Part shown: positions 5,850 to 12,509 of the stretch, piece by piece
How positions within the stretch are numbered: position 1 is the stretch's first letter
Layout of the letters: every line of letters begins with the position of its first letter
DNA from: JAGQTE01 sp964648005
Lineage (GTDB): Bacteria; Actinomycetota; Acidimicrobiia; Acidimicrobiales; Acidimicrobilacustridaceae
Reading direction: 5' to 3'
Assembly (NCBI GenBank): GCA_964648005.1
Contig: CAZYKR010000097.1
Location: forward strand, 1 to 13,908
Length of the DNA stretch: 13,908 bases
The notes under the pieces: model-generated
The model's input: only the letters and a program-made list of their open reading frames with translations
What the model was told of the DNA's origin: nothing
Databases searched by the model: none
Translations under genes and position numbers: made by a program

Positions 5850-7631
5850 ATGCGCCACAATGACGACCGCATGGATGCCAGCGACGGTGAGGAGCGCTAC
5901 CCGCATCGCGAGCGCGACGCCGGCTGGGTGGCCCAAGCCCGCAGCGGTGACCCCGACGCCTTCGGCCGGCTCTACGACGCGTGGTTCGACCGCTGCTTCG
6001 ACGTCGCCCGACGCATCGTGCGCGACGACGAGGTGGCGGCCGAGGTCGCCCAGGACGGCTTCCTCGCGGCCTGGCGCAACATCGACAACCTCGCCGACCC
6101 GGGCGCGTTCGGCGGCTGGATCCTGCGCATCTGTCGCAACCAGGCCTTCAACCGGCGCGAACGCGAGCAGCGCATCACGGCGTTCGACGATGCCGGGATG
6201 GCCCTCGTGAGCGCCGGTGCCGGCCGAGCGCTCGGCACAGGCGACGCCGGTCCCGCCGGCTTCGGCGTCGAGGACCGCCTCGGCTCGTTCGACGACCCGG
6301 CCCGTATCGCCGAGGACAACGAGGCCGCCGCGCTGCTGTGGGGAGCGGTCGAGGCGTTGGGCGAACGAGACGCCGAGGTCCTGCACCTCCAGCTGCGCCA
6401 CGGCATGAGCCCGGCCGAGGTCGGCGACGTCCTCGGCATGAACCGCAACGCCGCCAACCAGCTCGTGCATCGCGTGCGCGGTCGGCTCGACGGCGCCGTG
6501 CGCGCCCGGGTGCTGTGGCGTGACGGCGCACCGGCGTGCCCCGAGCTGCGCGCCTCGCTGGCCAGCGCCGGCCTCGACGCCTTCGATGCCGACGCGCTGA
6601 AGCTCATCGAGCGTCACGCCACCAGCTGCACGACGTGTGACGAGCGCCAGCGCACACAGCTCGCGCCCAGCGCCATGTTCGCTGCCATCCCCCTCCTGGC
6701 GCCGATCGTGTTCAAGCAGCAGGCGGCAGCGGCGCTGGCCGCCGCCGGCGTTCCGATGGGTGGGTCCGCCTTCGCCGGCGGCGCCGGCACAGCGGGCGGC
6801 GGGGCGGCGGGCGGCGGCCCGGGTGGCGGCGGCCCGGGTGGCGGCGGCGCGGCCGGCGACGCCGGGCACCTGTCCGCAGGCGCCGACGCCGGCCCAGGTT
6901 CCGTGGCGCCGACCCCGCCGGCAACTGCGCTCACCGCCGTCGACGGGCCACCACCGCCGGACCGCGCCGCCCGCGCCGCCGGTGGCAGCGGCCGCACGCC
7001 GCTCTGGGTGGCGCTCGGCGCGGCGGCGGGCGTGCTCCTCGTGATCGGCGTGCTCCTGCTGCTGCGCGACGGCGGAGACGCCGAGGTGGCATCGGGCGCG
7101 TCGTCCACGACGACGACGGCCGAGGCCGGCGCGGGCGGCACGGCCACATCGAGCGTCCCGCAGAGCACGACCGCGGCGCCGGGCGGTCCCAGCCCGACAA
7201 CGACCGCGGCCGATGCCACGACGGCGCCCTCGACGACGCAGCCGACGACCTCGACGACGGCGCCGGTGGGCACCACGACGACAGCCCCACGCACGATCGC
7301 GATCGACGTCGACGTCGCGCCGCCGACGATCACCGGCGGATGGGTCATGGCGAACGCGCCGCAGCTCACCTGGTCGGTGACGGGTGCCGACGGGCTGGCG
7401 GTGCGCGTGCACGGTCCCGACGGCGGCCAGGACGACCGGACGATCTCGACCGCTCCGTCGAGCCCCAAACCCCACCTGATCTGCCCCGTCGTGCCGGTGC
7501 CGAGCCAGAGCGGAACCGCCTGCCCGGAGCTGCCCGGCACCTACACCTACACGGTGGACGTGTTGAAGGACGGGGTCGTCGTGGCGACGGCATCGGCCTC
7601 GCTCGAGGTCCGCCCCATCGTCATCCGCTGA
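5850..7631 (+). CDS. ECF-type sigma factor fused to a zinc-finger-like motif, transmembrane helix and extracytoplasmic Ig-like domain
   Basis: 593 residues, about three times a normal ECF sigma factor. Region 2 spans about 24-104 (DAFGRLYDAWF, AAEVAQDGFLAAWRNI, GWILRICRNQAFNRR). Region 4 spans about 160-217 (ALGERDAEVLHLQLRHGMSPAEV, then a helix-turn-helix). Region 3 is missing, as in group IV sigma factors. There follows C230 and HATSCTTC (256-263), the H-x3-C-x2-C pattern of zinc-binding anti-sigma domains. Next come an Ala/Gly/Pro-rich linker (about 300-380), one transmembrane helix (384-406, followed by R and acidic residues), a Thr-rich stalk (407-480) and a beta-rich Ig-like domain (about 481-593, with C545 and C558 as a possible disulfide). 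Topology places the sigma part inside and the tail outside. The ATG at 5850 is uncertain because spacing to AAAGG is long; ATG 5871 is the alternative. It converges with an Rpf-like gene. Domain calls are firm; the sensing role is inference. Confidence 0.85.
   Translation: MRHNDDRMDASDGEERYPHRERDAGWVAQARSGDPDAFGRLYDAWFDRCFDVARRIVRDDEVAAEVAQDGFLAAWRNIDNLADPGAFGGWILRICRNQAFNRREREQRITAFDDAGMALVSAGAGRALGTGDAGPAGFGVEDRLGSFDDPARIAEDNEAAALLWGAVEALGERDAEVLHLQLRHGMSPAEVGDVLGMNRNAANQLVHRVRGRLDGAVRARVLWRDGAPACPELRASLASAGLDAFDADALKLIERHATSCTTCDERQRTQLAPSAMFAAIPLLAPIVFKQQAAAALAAAGVPMGGSAFAGGAGTAGGGAAGGGPGGGGPGGGGAAGDAGHLSAGADAGPGSVAPTPPATALTAVDGPPPPDRAARAAGGSGRTPLWVALGAAAGVLLVIGVLLLLRDGGDAEVASGASSTTTTAEAGAGGTATSSVPQSTTAAPGGPSPTTTAADATTAPSTTQPTTSTTAPVGTTTTAPRTIAIDVDVAPPTITGGWVMANAPQLTWSVTGADGLAVRVHGPDGGQDDRTISTAPSSPKPHLICPVVPVPSQSGTACPELPGTYTYTVDVLKDGVVVATASASLEVRPIVIR
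6811..6849. repeat. 15-base tandem repeat coding a Gly/Pro linker
   Basis: GCGGCGGCCCGGGTG occurs perfectly at 6811-6825 and 6826-6840, then nine bases of a third copy. It encodes a GGGPG-type linker between the zinc-finger-like part and the membrane helix. In-frame length change is possible. Confidence 0.8.
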
Positions 7632-7655
7632 TCCCGCCGGCGGCACGCTCGCCGA

Positions 7656-8138
7656 CTAGGCCGAGCAGCCGCCACCCCAGGGCTCGGCGCCCTGCCATTG
7701 GAGCAGCGCCATGGCGACCTGCTGTTGCTGGTCCGCCGATGCCTGCGCCGGGTTCACGCCGACCAGATCGGTCCAGCCGTAGTGCTCGGCCGTGTTGTCC
7801 CACGTCTGCTGCGTGATCTGGTAGGTGCCGAAGGCGACGCCCCCGGGTCCGACCGCATCGGGCTCGTCGTCGGACTCCCGGGTCGCCACGCAGGCCAGGA
7901 ACTGGGTCTGCCAGGTCGCCGGCGTCGACGTCGTCGGCGTCCCGGAGGCGACGGTCGTGGTCGATCCGTCGGTCGTGGCGGCGGAACCGCCGGGCGCGGC
8001 GACGAAGTCCTCGCCGCTGCGCATGGCGATGAGCGCCACGACGCACAGGCCGAGCACCACGAGCACGACGATGACTGCCGGCGACGGCCGCCAGCGTCGC
8101 ATCGCCGGCTGCGGGGTCTCGTCGGGTCCGTCGGGCAC
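7656..8138 (-). CDS. Membrane-anchored Rpf-like transglycosylase (resuscitation-promoting-factor-like)
   Basis: 160 residues from a GTG at 8138. A short basic cytoplasmic N-terminus, a transmembrane or signal-anchor helix (20-39) and a Thr/Ser/Gly linker (about 50-75) precede a lysozyme-like domain of about 85 residues. Its pattern is FLACVATRES (80-89, E88 as catalytic glutamate), VAFGTYQITQQTWDN (101-115), LVGVNPAQASADQQQ and a final LLQWQGAEPWGGGC. C83 and C158 are placed to form the usual disulfide. Such enzymes cleave peptidoglycan glycan strands outside the membrane and in other actinobacteria promote growth resumption. ESDD replaces the common ESGG after the catalytic Glu. No ribosome binding site is visible; the -10 TACCCT ends six bases before the GTG, so the mRNA is probably leaderless. 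It is convergent with the sigma-fusion gene (24-base gap). Confidence 0.85.
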   Translation of the reverse strand: MPDGPDETPQPAMRRWRPSPAVIVVLVVLGLCVVALIAMRSGEDFVAAPGGSAATTDGSTTTVASGTPTTSTPATWQTQFLACVATRESDDEPDAVGPGGVAFGTYQITQQTWDNTAEHYGWTDLVGVNPAQASADQQQQVAMALLQWQGAEPWGGGCSA

Positions 8139-8144
8139 GCGGCG

Positions 8145-8154
8145 AGGGTACCGT
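8145..8154. promoter_or_regulatory. Shared -10 core of two divergent leaderless promoters
   Basis: AGGGTACCGT holds a minus-strand TACCCT (complement of 8145-8150) and a plus-strand TACCGT (8149-8154) sharing the TA. Counting the hexamer's last base as -7 puts the minus start at 8138, the first base of the Rpf-like GTG. The plus start falls at 8161, one base before the nitrilase ATG. Neither gene has a Shine-Dalgarno site, and the 23-base gap leaves room for little else. Confidence 0.6.
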
Positions 8155-8161
8155 TCGCTCG

Positions 8162-9070
8162 ATGGGTGACACCGAGGCAGCGACGCCGATCGTGCGTGCC
8201 GGCGCCGTGCAGCTGACGGCGGGTCCCGACAAGGACGCCAACCTGCATTGGGCGAGCGAGTTGGTGGCGCGCTGCGTCGACGACGGCGCGTCGCTCGTGG
8301 TGCTGCCGGAGCTGTTCGGCTGCATGGGCCCGGGGCCGGTGCTCGCCGCCGCCGCCGAGCCGTTCGACGGACCCACCCTGGAGTGGGCGTCCACGCAGGC
8401 CGCCGACGCCGGCATCTGGCTCGTCGCCGGCTCCTTCGTGGAGCGACGTGCCGGCAGCGAGCTCACCGCCAACACCTCGTGCCTGATCGGCCCCGACGGG
8501 GCGGTCGTCGCCACGTACCGCAAGGTGCACCTGTTCGACTGCGACGTCCCCGGTGCCGAGTTCCACGAGTCGTCGGTCGTCGAGCCGGGCGACGACCTCG
8601 TCGTCGCCGACGCTGGACCGGTGGGGGTCGGGATGAGCGTCTGCTACGACCTGCGCTTCCCCGAGCTGTACCGCATCCTGGCGCTGCGGGGGGCGTCGGT
8701 GCTCGTCGTCCCGGCGTGCTTCACGGCGCGCACCGGCCCCCCGCACTGGGAGGTGCTGCTGCGGGCGCGCGCCATCGAGAACCAGTGCTTCGTCGTCGCC
8801 GCGGCGCAGCAGGGATCGAGTGCTCCGAAGCTGCGCTGGCACGGCGAGTCGATGATCATCGACCCGTGGGGCACGGTCCTGGCGCGGGGCCCGGTGTCCG
8901 ATGCCGTCGACGACACCAACCAGCACGGCACCGTCGCGGTTACCGACCTCGACCTGAGCCGACTCGCCGAGGTGCGAGCGCAGCTGCCCAGCCTGGCCAA
9001 CCGCCGGCCGTCGGCGTACCGGTGGCCGGACGTCCCCGCCGACGCCGGTCAGTCGAGCGCCCCCCGGTAG
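8162..9070 (+). CDS. Nitrilase-superfamily amidohydrolase (Nit1/Nit2-like)
   Basis: 302 residues with the Glu-Lys-Cys triad of carbon-nitrogen hydrolases: E50 in VVLPELFG (46-53), K121 in TYRKVHLFD (118-126) and C161 in SVCYDLRFPELYR (159-171). The extra conserved Glu is probably E136 in FHES. The YRKVHLFD and CYDLRFPE signatures are those of the Nit branch, whose characterised members deaminate by-products such as deaminated glutathione (omega-amidase type). A simple amide of a carboxylic acid is therefore the likely substrate. It is cytoplasmic, with no signal peptide. The ATG at 8162 has no ribosome binding site, but a -10 TACCGT lies just before it, fitting leaderless expression. Its TAG stop lies inside the -10 of prfC, 12 bases before that gene's start. 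The exact substrate is not determinable from sequence. Confidence 0.92.
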   Translation: MGDTEAATPIVRAGAVQLTAGPDKDANLHWASELVARCVDDGASLVVLPELFGCMGPGPVLAAAAEPFDGPTLEWASTQAADAGIWLVAGSFVERRAGSELTANTSCLIGPDGAVVATYRKVHLFDCDVPGAEFHESSVVEPGDDLVVADAGPVGVGMSVCYDLRFPELYRILALRGASVLVVPACFTARTGPPHWEVLLRARAIENQCFVVAAAQQGSSAPKLRWHGESMIIDPWGTVLARGPVSDAVDDTNQHGTVAVTDLDLSRLAEVRAQLPSLANRRPSAYRWPDVPADAGQSSAPR

Positions 9071-9073
9071 CCT
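9068..9073 (+). promoter_or_regulatory. -10 element of a likely leaderless prfC promoter
   Basis: TAGCCT fits TAnnnT and ends nine bases before the prfC ATG, predicting transcription starting at about 9080-9083. Its first three bases are the nitrilase stop codon. No Shine-Dalgarno sequence precedes the ATG. The -35 region is not recognisable. Confidence 0.5.
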
Positions 9074-9082
9074 GATCGCCCC

Positions 9083-10678
9083 ATGCCCGAGCACGACGAC
9101 CCCGCCGCCGAAGCCGCGCGCCGCCGCACCTTCGCCATCATCTCGCACCCCGACGCCGGCAAGACCACGCTCACCGAGAAGTTCCTGCTCTACGGCGGTG
9201 CGCTCGCCAACCAGGCCGGCGCCGTCAAGGCGCGCGGCGGTGGACGGGCCGCCACCAGTGACTGGATGGAGCTCGAGCAGAAGCGCGGCATCTCCATCAC
9301 CTCGGCGGTGATGCAGTTCCCCTACCGCGACTGCGTGGTCAACCTGCTCGACACCCCGGGGCACCGCGACTTCTCCGAGGACACCTACCGTGTGCTCGCC
9401 GCCGCCGACGCCGCGGTGATGGTGCTCGACGCCGCCAAGGGCATCGAGCCCCAGACGTTGAAGCTCTTCGACGTCTGCCGCCAGCGGGAGCTGCCGCTGC
9501 TGTCGTTCATCAACAAGTGGGACCGGCCCGGGCGCGACCCGCTCGAGCTCATCGACGAGATCGAGGACCAGCTGGGCATCCGCCCGACGCCGCTCACCTG
9601 GCCCGTCGGCATCGCCGGCGACTTCCGTGGCGTCATCGACCGGCGCGCCGGCACCTACACCCGATTCACCCGGACGAGCCACGGCTCGACGATGGCCCCC
9701 GAGGAAGACCTCGACCCCGAGGCGGCCGCCGCCGCCGAGGGCGAGGCGTGGGAGACGGCGGTCGAGGAACAGGGGCTGCTCGACGCCGTCGGCGCCGACC
9801 TCGACCCCAAGGCGTTCCTGGCCGCCGAGGCCACGCCGGTGCTGTTCGGCTCGGCGCTGACGAACTTCGGCGTGCGCAAGCTGCTCGACAGCGTCGTCGA
9901 CCTCGTGCCCTCGCCGGCACCCCGCCTGGACGTGCACGGCGATCGCCGTCCGCTCGACGCGCCGTTCAGCGGATTCGTGTTCAAGGTGCAGGCGAACATG
10001 GACCCCAACCACCGCGACCGCATCGCCTTCGTGCGCACGTGCAGCGGCCGCTTCGAGCGGGGCATGGTCGTCACCCACGGGCGCACGGGCAAGCCGTTCT
10101 CGACCAAGTACGCCCACCAGGTGTTCGGCCAGGAGCGCGAGACCGTCGAGGAGGCCTACGCCGGCGACGTGATCGGCCTCGTCAACGCCACCGAGGTGCG
10201 CGTCGGCGACACGCTGTGGCTCGACACGCCGGTGGAGTTCCCGGCCATCCCGAGCTTCGCTCCCGAGCTGTTCGCCATCGCCCGAGTGCGCGACACCGGC
10301 AAGTTCAAGCAGTTCCGCAAGGGGATCGCCCAACTCGACGAGGAGGGCGTGGTGCAGGTGCTGCGCGACCGCGACCTCGGCGATCAGGCACCGGTGCTCG
10401 CCGCCGTCGGCCAGATGCAGTTCGAGGTGGCGACCTGGCGGCTCGAGCAGGAGTTCGGCGCGCCGGTCGAGCTGTCGGGCACCAGCTACACCGTCGCCCG
10501 TCGCACCGACGAGGCCAGTGCCGATCAGCTGCGCACGATGACCGGCGTCCGGGTCCTCGAGCGCGCCGACGGCACCATCCTGGCGCTGTTCGAGAGCCAG
10601 TACTGGGTGGCGCGCCTCGAACAGGAACATCCCGAGCTGGTGCTCGACCGGCTCGTGGCCGAGGGCCGCCCGGGCTGA
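9083..10678 (+). CDS. prfC: Peptide chain release factor 3 (RF3)
   Basis: 531 residues, the usual RF3 size. RF3 is a translational GTPase that recycles release factors 1 and 2 from the ribosome after peptide release. The GTPase domain shows G1 SHPDAGKTTLTEK (21-33), the switch-region RGISIT (68-73), G3 DTPGH (90-94) and G4 NKWD (144-147). The SDWMELEQKRGISIT stretch (59-73) is characteristic of RF3 rather than EF-G. Domain II begins near 290 (FSGFVFKVQANMDPNHRDRIAF), and domain III includes VGQMQFEV and the final helical segment. No frameshift or missing motif was seen. It appears to have its own leaderless promoter directly after the nitrilase gene. Its TGA (10676-10678) abuts the stop of the convergent membrane protein gene with no gap. 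Confidence 0.97.
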   Translation: MPEHDDPAAEAARRRTFAIISHPDAGKTTLTEKFLLYGGALANQAGAVKARGGGRAATSDWMELEQKRGISITSAVMQFPYRDCVVNLLDTPGHRDFSEDTYRVLAAADAAVMVLDAAKGIEPQTLKLFDVCRQRELPLLSFINKWDRPGRDPLELIDEIEDQLGIRPTPLTWPVGIAGDFRGVIDRRAGTYTRFTRTSHGSTMAPEEDLDPEAAAAAEGEAWETAVEEQGLLDAVGADLDPKAFLAAEATPVLFGSALTNFGVRKLLDSVVDLVPSPAPRLDVHGDRRPLDAPFSGFVFKVQANMDPNHRDRIAFVRTCSGRFERGMVVTHGRTGKPFSTKYAHQVFGQERETVEEAYAGDVIGLVNATEVRVGDTLWLDTPVEFPAIPSFAPELFAIARVRDTGKFKQFRKGIAQLDEEGVVQVLRDRDLGDQAPVLAAVGQMQFEVATWRLEQEFGAPVELSGTSYTVARRTDEASADQLRTMTGVRVLERADGTILALFESQYWVARLEQEHPELVLDRLVAEGRPG

Positions 10679-12490
10679 TCACCCGCCGGTGGGCTCATCA
10701 GGGCTCGGCGCCGTCTCCTCCTCCGGGAGCGCGTCGCCATCGCCGAGGAACACGACCGTCGGCTCGAGCGCCAGCGCCGATCCCAAGTCGTTTGGCTCGA
10801 ACGCGGCGATCTCCTCGATGCCCCGAGCACGCCAAGCCTCGACACGATCCCCGCTGGCGACGAACAGTGTCACCGGTGCCTCGTCGCGCCGGTCCTCGCG
10901 CACCTGCCTTCCCCACACGCCGCGCAGTGAGACGTCGTATCCGGCAGCGTCGAGCACGTTGTAGAGGCCCTGCGTGGCGCCGTTCTTCTCGTTGAGCCTC
11001 CCCTCGACGGCCACCGGGCCGCCAGGCGAGACGTGTCCCTCCAACCAACCGAGCGTCGCCGGACCAAGGCTCGCCACGGTCAGGCCGAGGGTCTGTGCCG
11101 GCAGCACCGGGTCGGCACCGGTGCGCACCGCCACCGAGCCGGCGAGCAGCACTGCGGCCATCGCCGCTCCGGCGAGCGCTGACCGAGCGCGTCGGCCGGC
11201 TGGGGAACCGCGCCGCAGCCAGGCCGTGTCGAGCAGCACCTCGACCACGAACGCCGCCACGACCACGGCGCCGAACCACCCGACGATCCACGTGAAGCGC
11301 ACCAACCAGTAGTACTGCGGGCCTGCCAGGCGCGCGAGCCCGATCCAGCTCCCGGCGAGCAGCGCCAACGCCAGGATCGCCCCCGTGGCGATCCAGCCTG
11401 CCCCGCGCCGCCGGGCGAGATACCAGGTGGCGGCCACGAGGGCGACCGGCACCGCCACCGACCAGGGCGACGCCAAGTCGGGCACGTCACCGGTGCGCGG
11501 GTCACCGTCGAAGCGGGTGGGCTCGGGCCGCCCGAGCCACGGGGGCCACCCTGAGGTCTCGGTGGCGAGGATGCGCGCGCCCTGGACCGGCCCTGCCGTC
11601 GGCTCGACGCTGGCGGTGACGAAGAACGATCCGAGGGCCGCCAGGTTGCCATCGTCGGCGACGACCTGTTCCACCACGACCGGCGCCCAGCCGACCAGCA
11701 CGACGGCGGCACCGACGAGCAGCGCCGGCCGCCACGGCGCGCCACCCCCCGACCGGACGCACAGCACGCAGAGCACGAGCGCCGCCAGCACGACGACGAC
11801 CGACGGGACGACGAACGCCACGTGGCACTGCACGACGAACGTGGCGAGCGCAGCGACGGCCGGGAGGTACCAGCGATGGCCGAGGGCCAGCGCCCAGCAG
11901 CACAGCACCAGCGCCGCGAACGGCAGCAGACCGAGCCAGGGGTTCCATGGGTCGACGAGGAGCCAGACGCGCATCCCGGCCATCAAGGCGATGAGCGCTC
12001 CGGACGTGACCAGCAGCAGCCGATGCCCCCCGATCCGCCACGACGCCCGGCAGCAGATGACGACCGCCGCCGTGTTCACCAGGCCCACGGCGACGAGCAG
12101 CGCTTGCGGCGACGCCCCGAACAGGCGATAGGGCACGGCGAGCACGTACAGCGGCCACGGGCCGGGGTGGAACCAGCCGTAGCGGGAGAAGAAGCCGACG
12201 AGCGGCGTGTGCGCCGAGCCGACGTCGCGCACCGAGGCCTCGATCAGAGCCCAGTCCGAGGCCGGCACCCAATCGGCGCCGAGCGCCACACCGAGCGAGC
12301 TCAGCGCCACGGCCGTGGCAGTCGCGGCGGCCACCCACGCCGCTCGCCGCGGCCACGGCCCGTCTGCTCCGCCCCCGTCCGTCGTGATCGGTCCAGTGTA
12401 CGGATCCGCCGCCGGCGGGACCGGCCGGTCGGGGCCTCCGGTTTGCGTCGCGACCGTGGGCGCGTGTGAAATCTCCGGCGCTCCGATCAA
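10679..12490 (-). CDS. Polytopic membrane protein, probable GT-C-type glycosyltransferase-like
   Basis: About 603 residues if started at the TTG at 12490. There are about ten to eleven hydrophobic helices (from about residue 52 to 455) and then a soluble tail of about 145 residues ending in an acidic, Pro-rich stretch. After the first helix comes ASDWALIEASVRDVGS (about 77-92) and then FSRYGWFHPGPWPLYVL. An acidic first extracytoplasmic loop of this kind (D79, E84 as candidates) is the hallmark of polyprenyl-phosphate-sugar GT-C enzymes, though no exact family motif is present. Membrane location is certain; catalysis is inferred from topology. The start is unsure: no ATG or Shine-Dalgarno site exists, GTG 12526 would overlap the regulator gene, and GTG 12334 would remove the RR that precedes helix 1. 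It is divergent from the DtxR-like gene and could be under its control. Confidence 0.75.
   Translation of the reverse strand: MIGAPEISHAPTVATQTGGPDRPVPPAADPYTGPITTDGGGADGPWPRRAAWVAAATATAVALSSLGVALGADWVPASDWALIEASVRDVGSAHTPLVGFFSRYGWFHPGPWPLYVLAVPYRLFGASPQALLVAVGLVNTAAVVICCRASWRIGGHRLLLVTSGALIALMAGMRVWLLVDPWNPWLGLLPFAALVLCCWALALGHRWYLPAVAALATFVVQCHVAFVVPSVVVVLAALVLCVLCVRSGGGAPWRPALLVGAAVVLVGWAPVVVEQVVADDGNLAALGSFFVTASVEPTAGPVQGARILATETSGWPPWLGRPEPTRFDGDPRTGDVPDLASPWSVAVPVALVAATWYLARRRGAGWIATGAILALALLAGSWIGLARLAGPQYYWLVRFTWIVGWFGAVVVAAFVVEVLLDTAWLRRGSPAGRRARSALAGAAMAAVLLAGSVAVRTGADPVLPAQTLGLTVASLGPATLGWLEGHVSPGGPVAVEGRLNEKNGATQGLYNVLDAAGYDVSLRGVWGRQVREDRRDEAPVTLFVASGDRVEAWRARGIEEIAAFEPNDLGSALALEPTVVFLGDGDALPEEETAPSPDEPTGG
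12395..12400 (-). promoter_or_regulatory. Candidate -10 for the membrane protein gene
   Basis: TACACT on the minus strand (complement of AGTGTA) is the only TAnnnT in the divergent region for this strand, predicting a start near 12388. If real, translation must begin downstream, for example at GTG 12334. No convincing -35 is present. Confidence 0.3.
12443..12472 (+). promoter_or_regulatory. Weak candidate promoter for the DtxR-family gene
   Basis: TTGCGT (12443-12448), an 18-base spacer and TGAAAT (12467-12472, four of six matches to TATAAT) would start transcription near 12479. The inverted repeat at 12493-12508 would then lie within the leader as a roadblock-type operator. Confidence 0.3.
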
Positions 12491-12492
12491 GG

Positions 12493-12508
12493 TTTTGCCA
12501 AGCCAAAA
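12493..12508. promoter_or_regulatory. Probable metalloregulator operator
   Basis: TTTTGCCAAGCCAAAA: six of eight base pairs are symmetric (five outer pairs plus one inner). The TTTT/AAAA ends stand out in this GC-rich DNA, and the repeat ends one base before the ATG of the DtxR-family gene. Autoregulation through such palindromes is common in the DtxR/MntR family. Binding is inferred. Confidence 0.5.
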
Positions 12509-12509
12509 G

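Noticed and set aside
7634..7643. CCGCCGGCGG palindrome in the gap between sigma-fusion and Rpf-like genes
   Set aside because: No loop and no T-run, and such GC palindromes are common here; not convincing as a terminator.
5814..7646. 610-codon minus-strand frame opposite the sigma-fusion gene
   Set aside because: Arg/Ala-rich shadow of the repetitive GC-rich region; the plus strand carries recognisable sigma regions.
7754..10630. 958-codon open frame on the minus strand
   Set aside because: It is antisense to the nitrilase and prfC genes, both of which have complete family motifs. Its protein is Arg/Gly/Ala-rich with no recognisable domain, as expected from high-GC codon bias.
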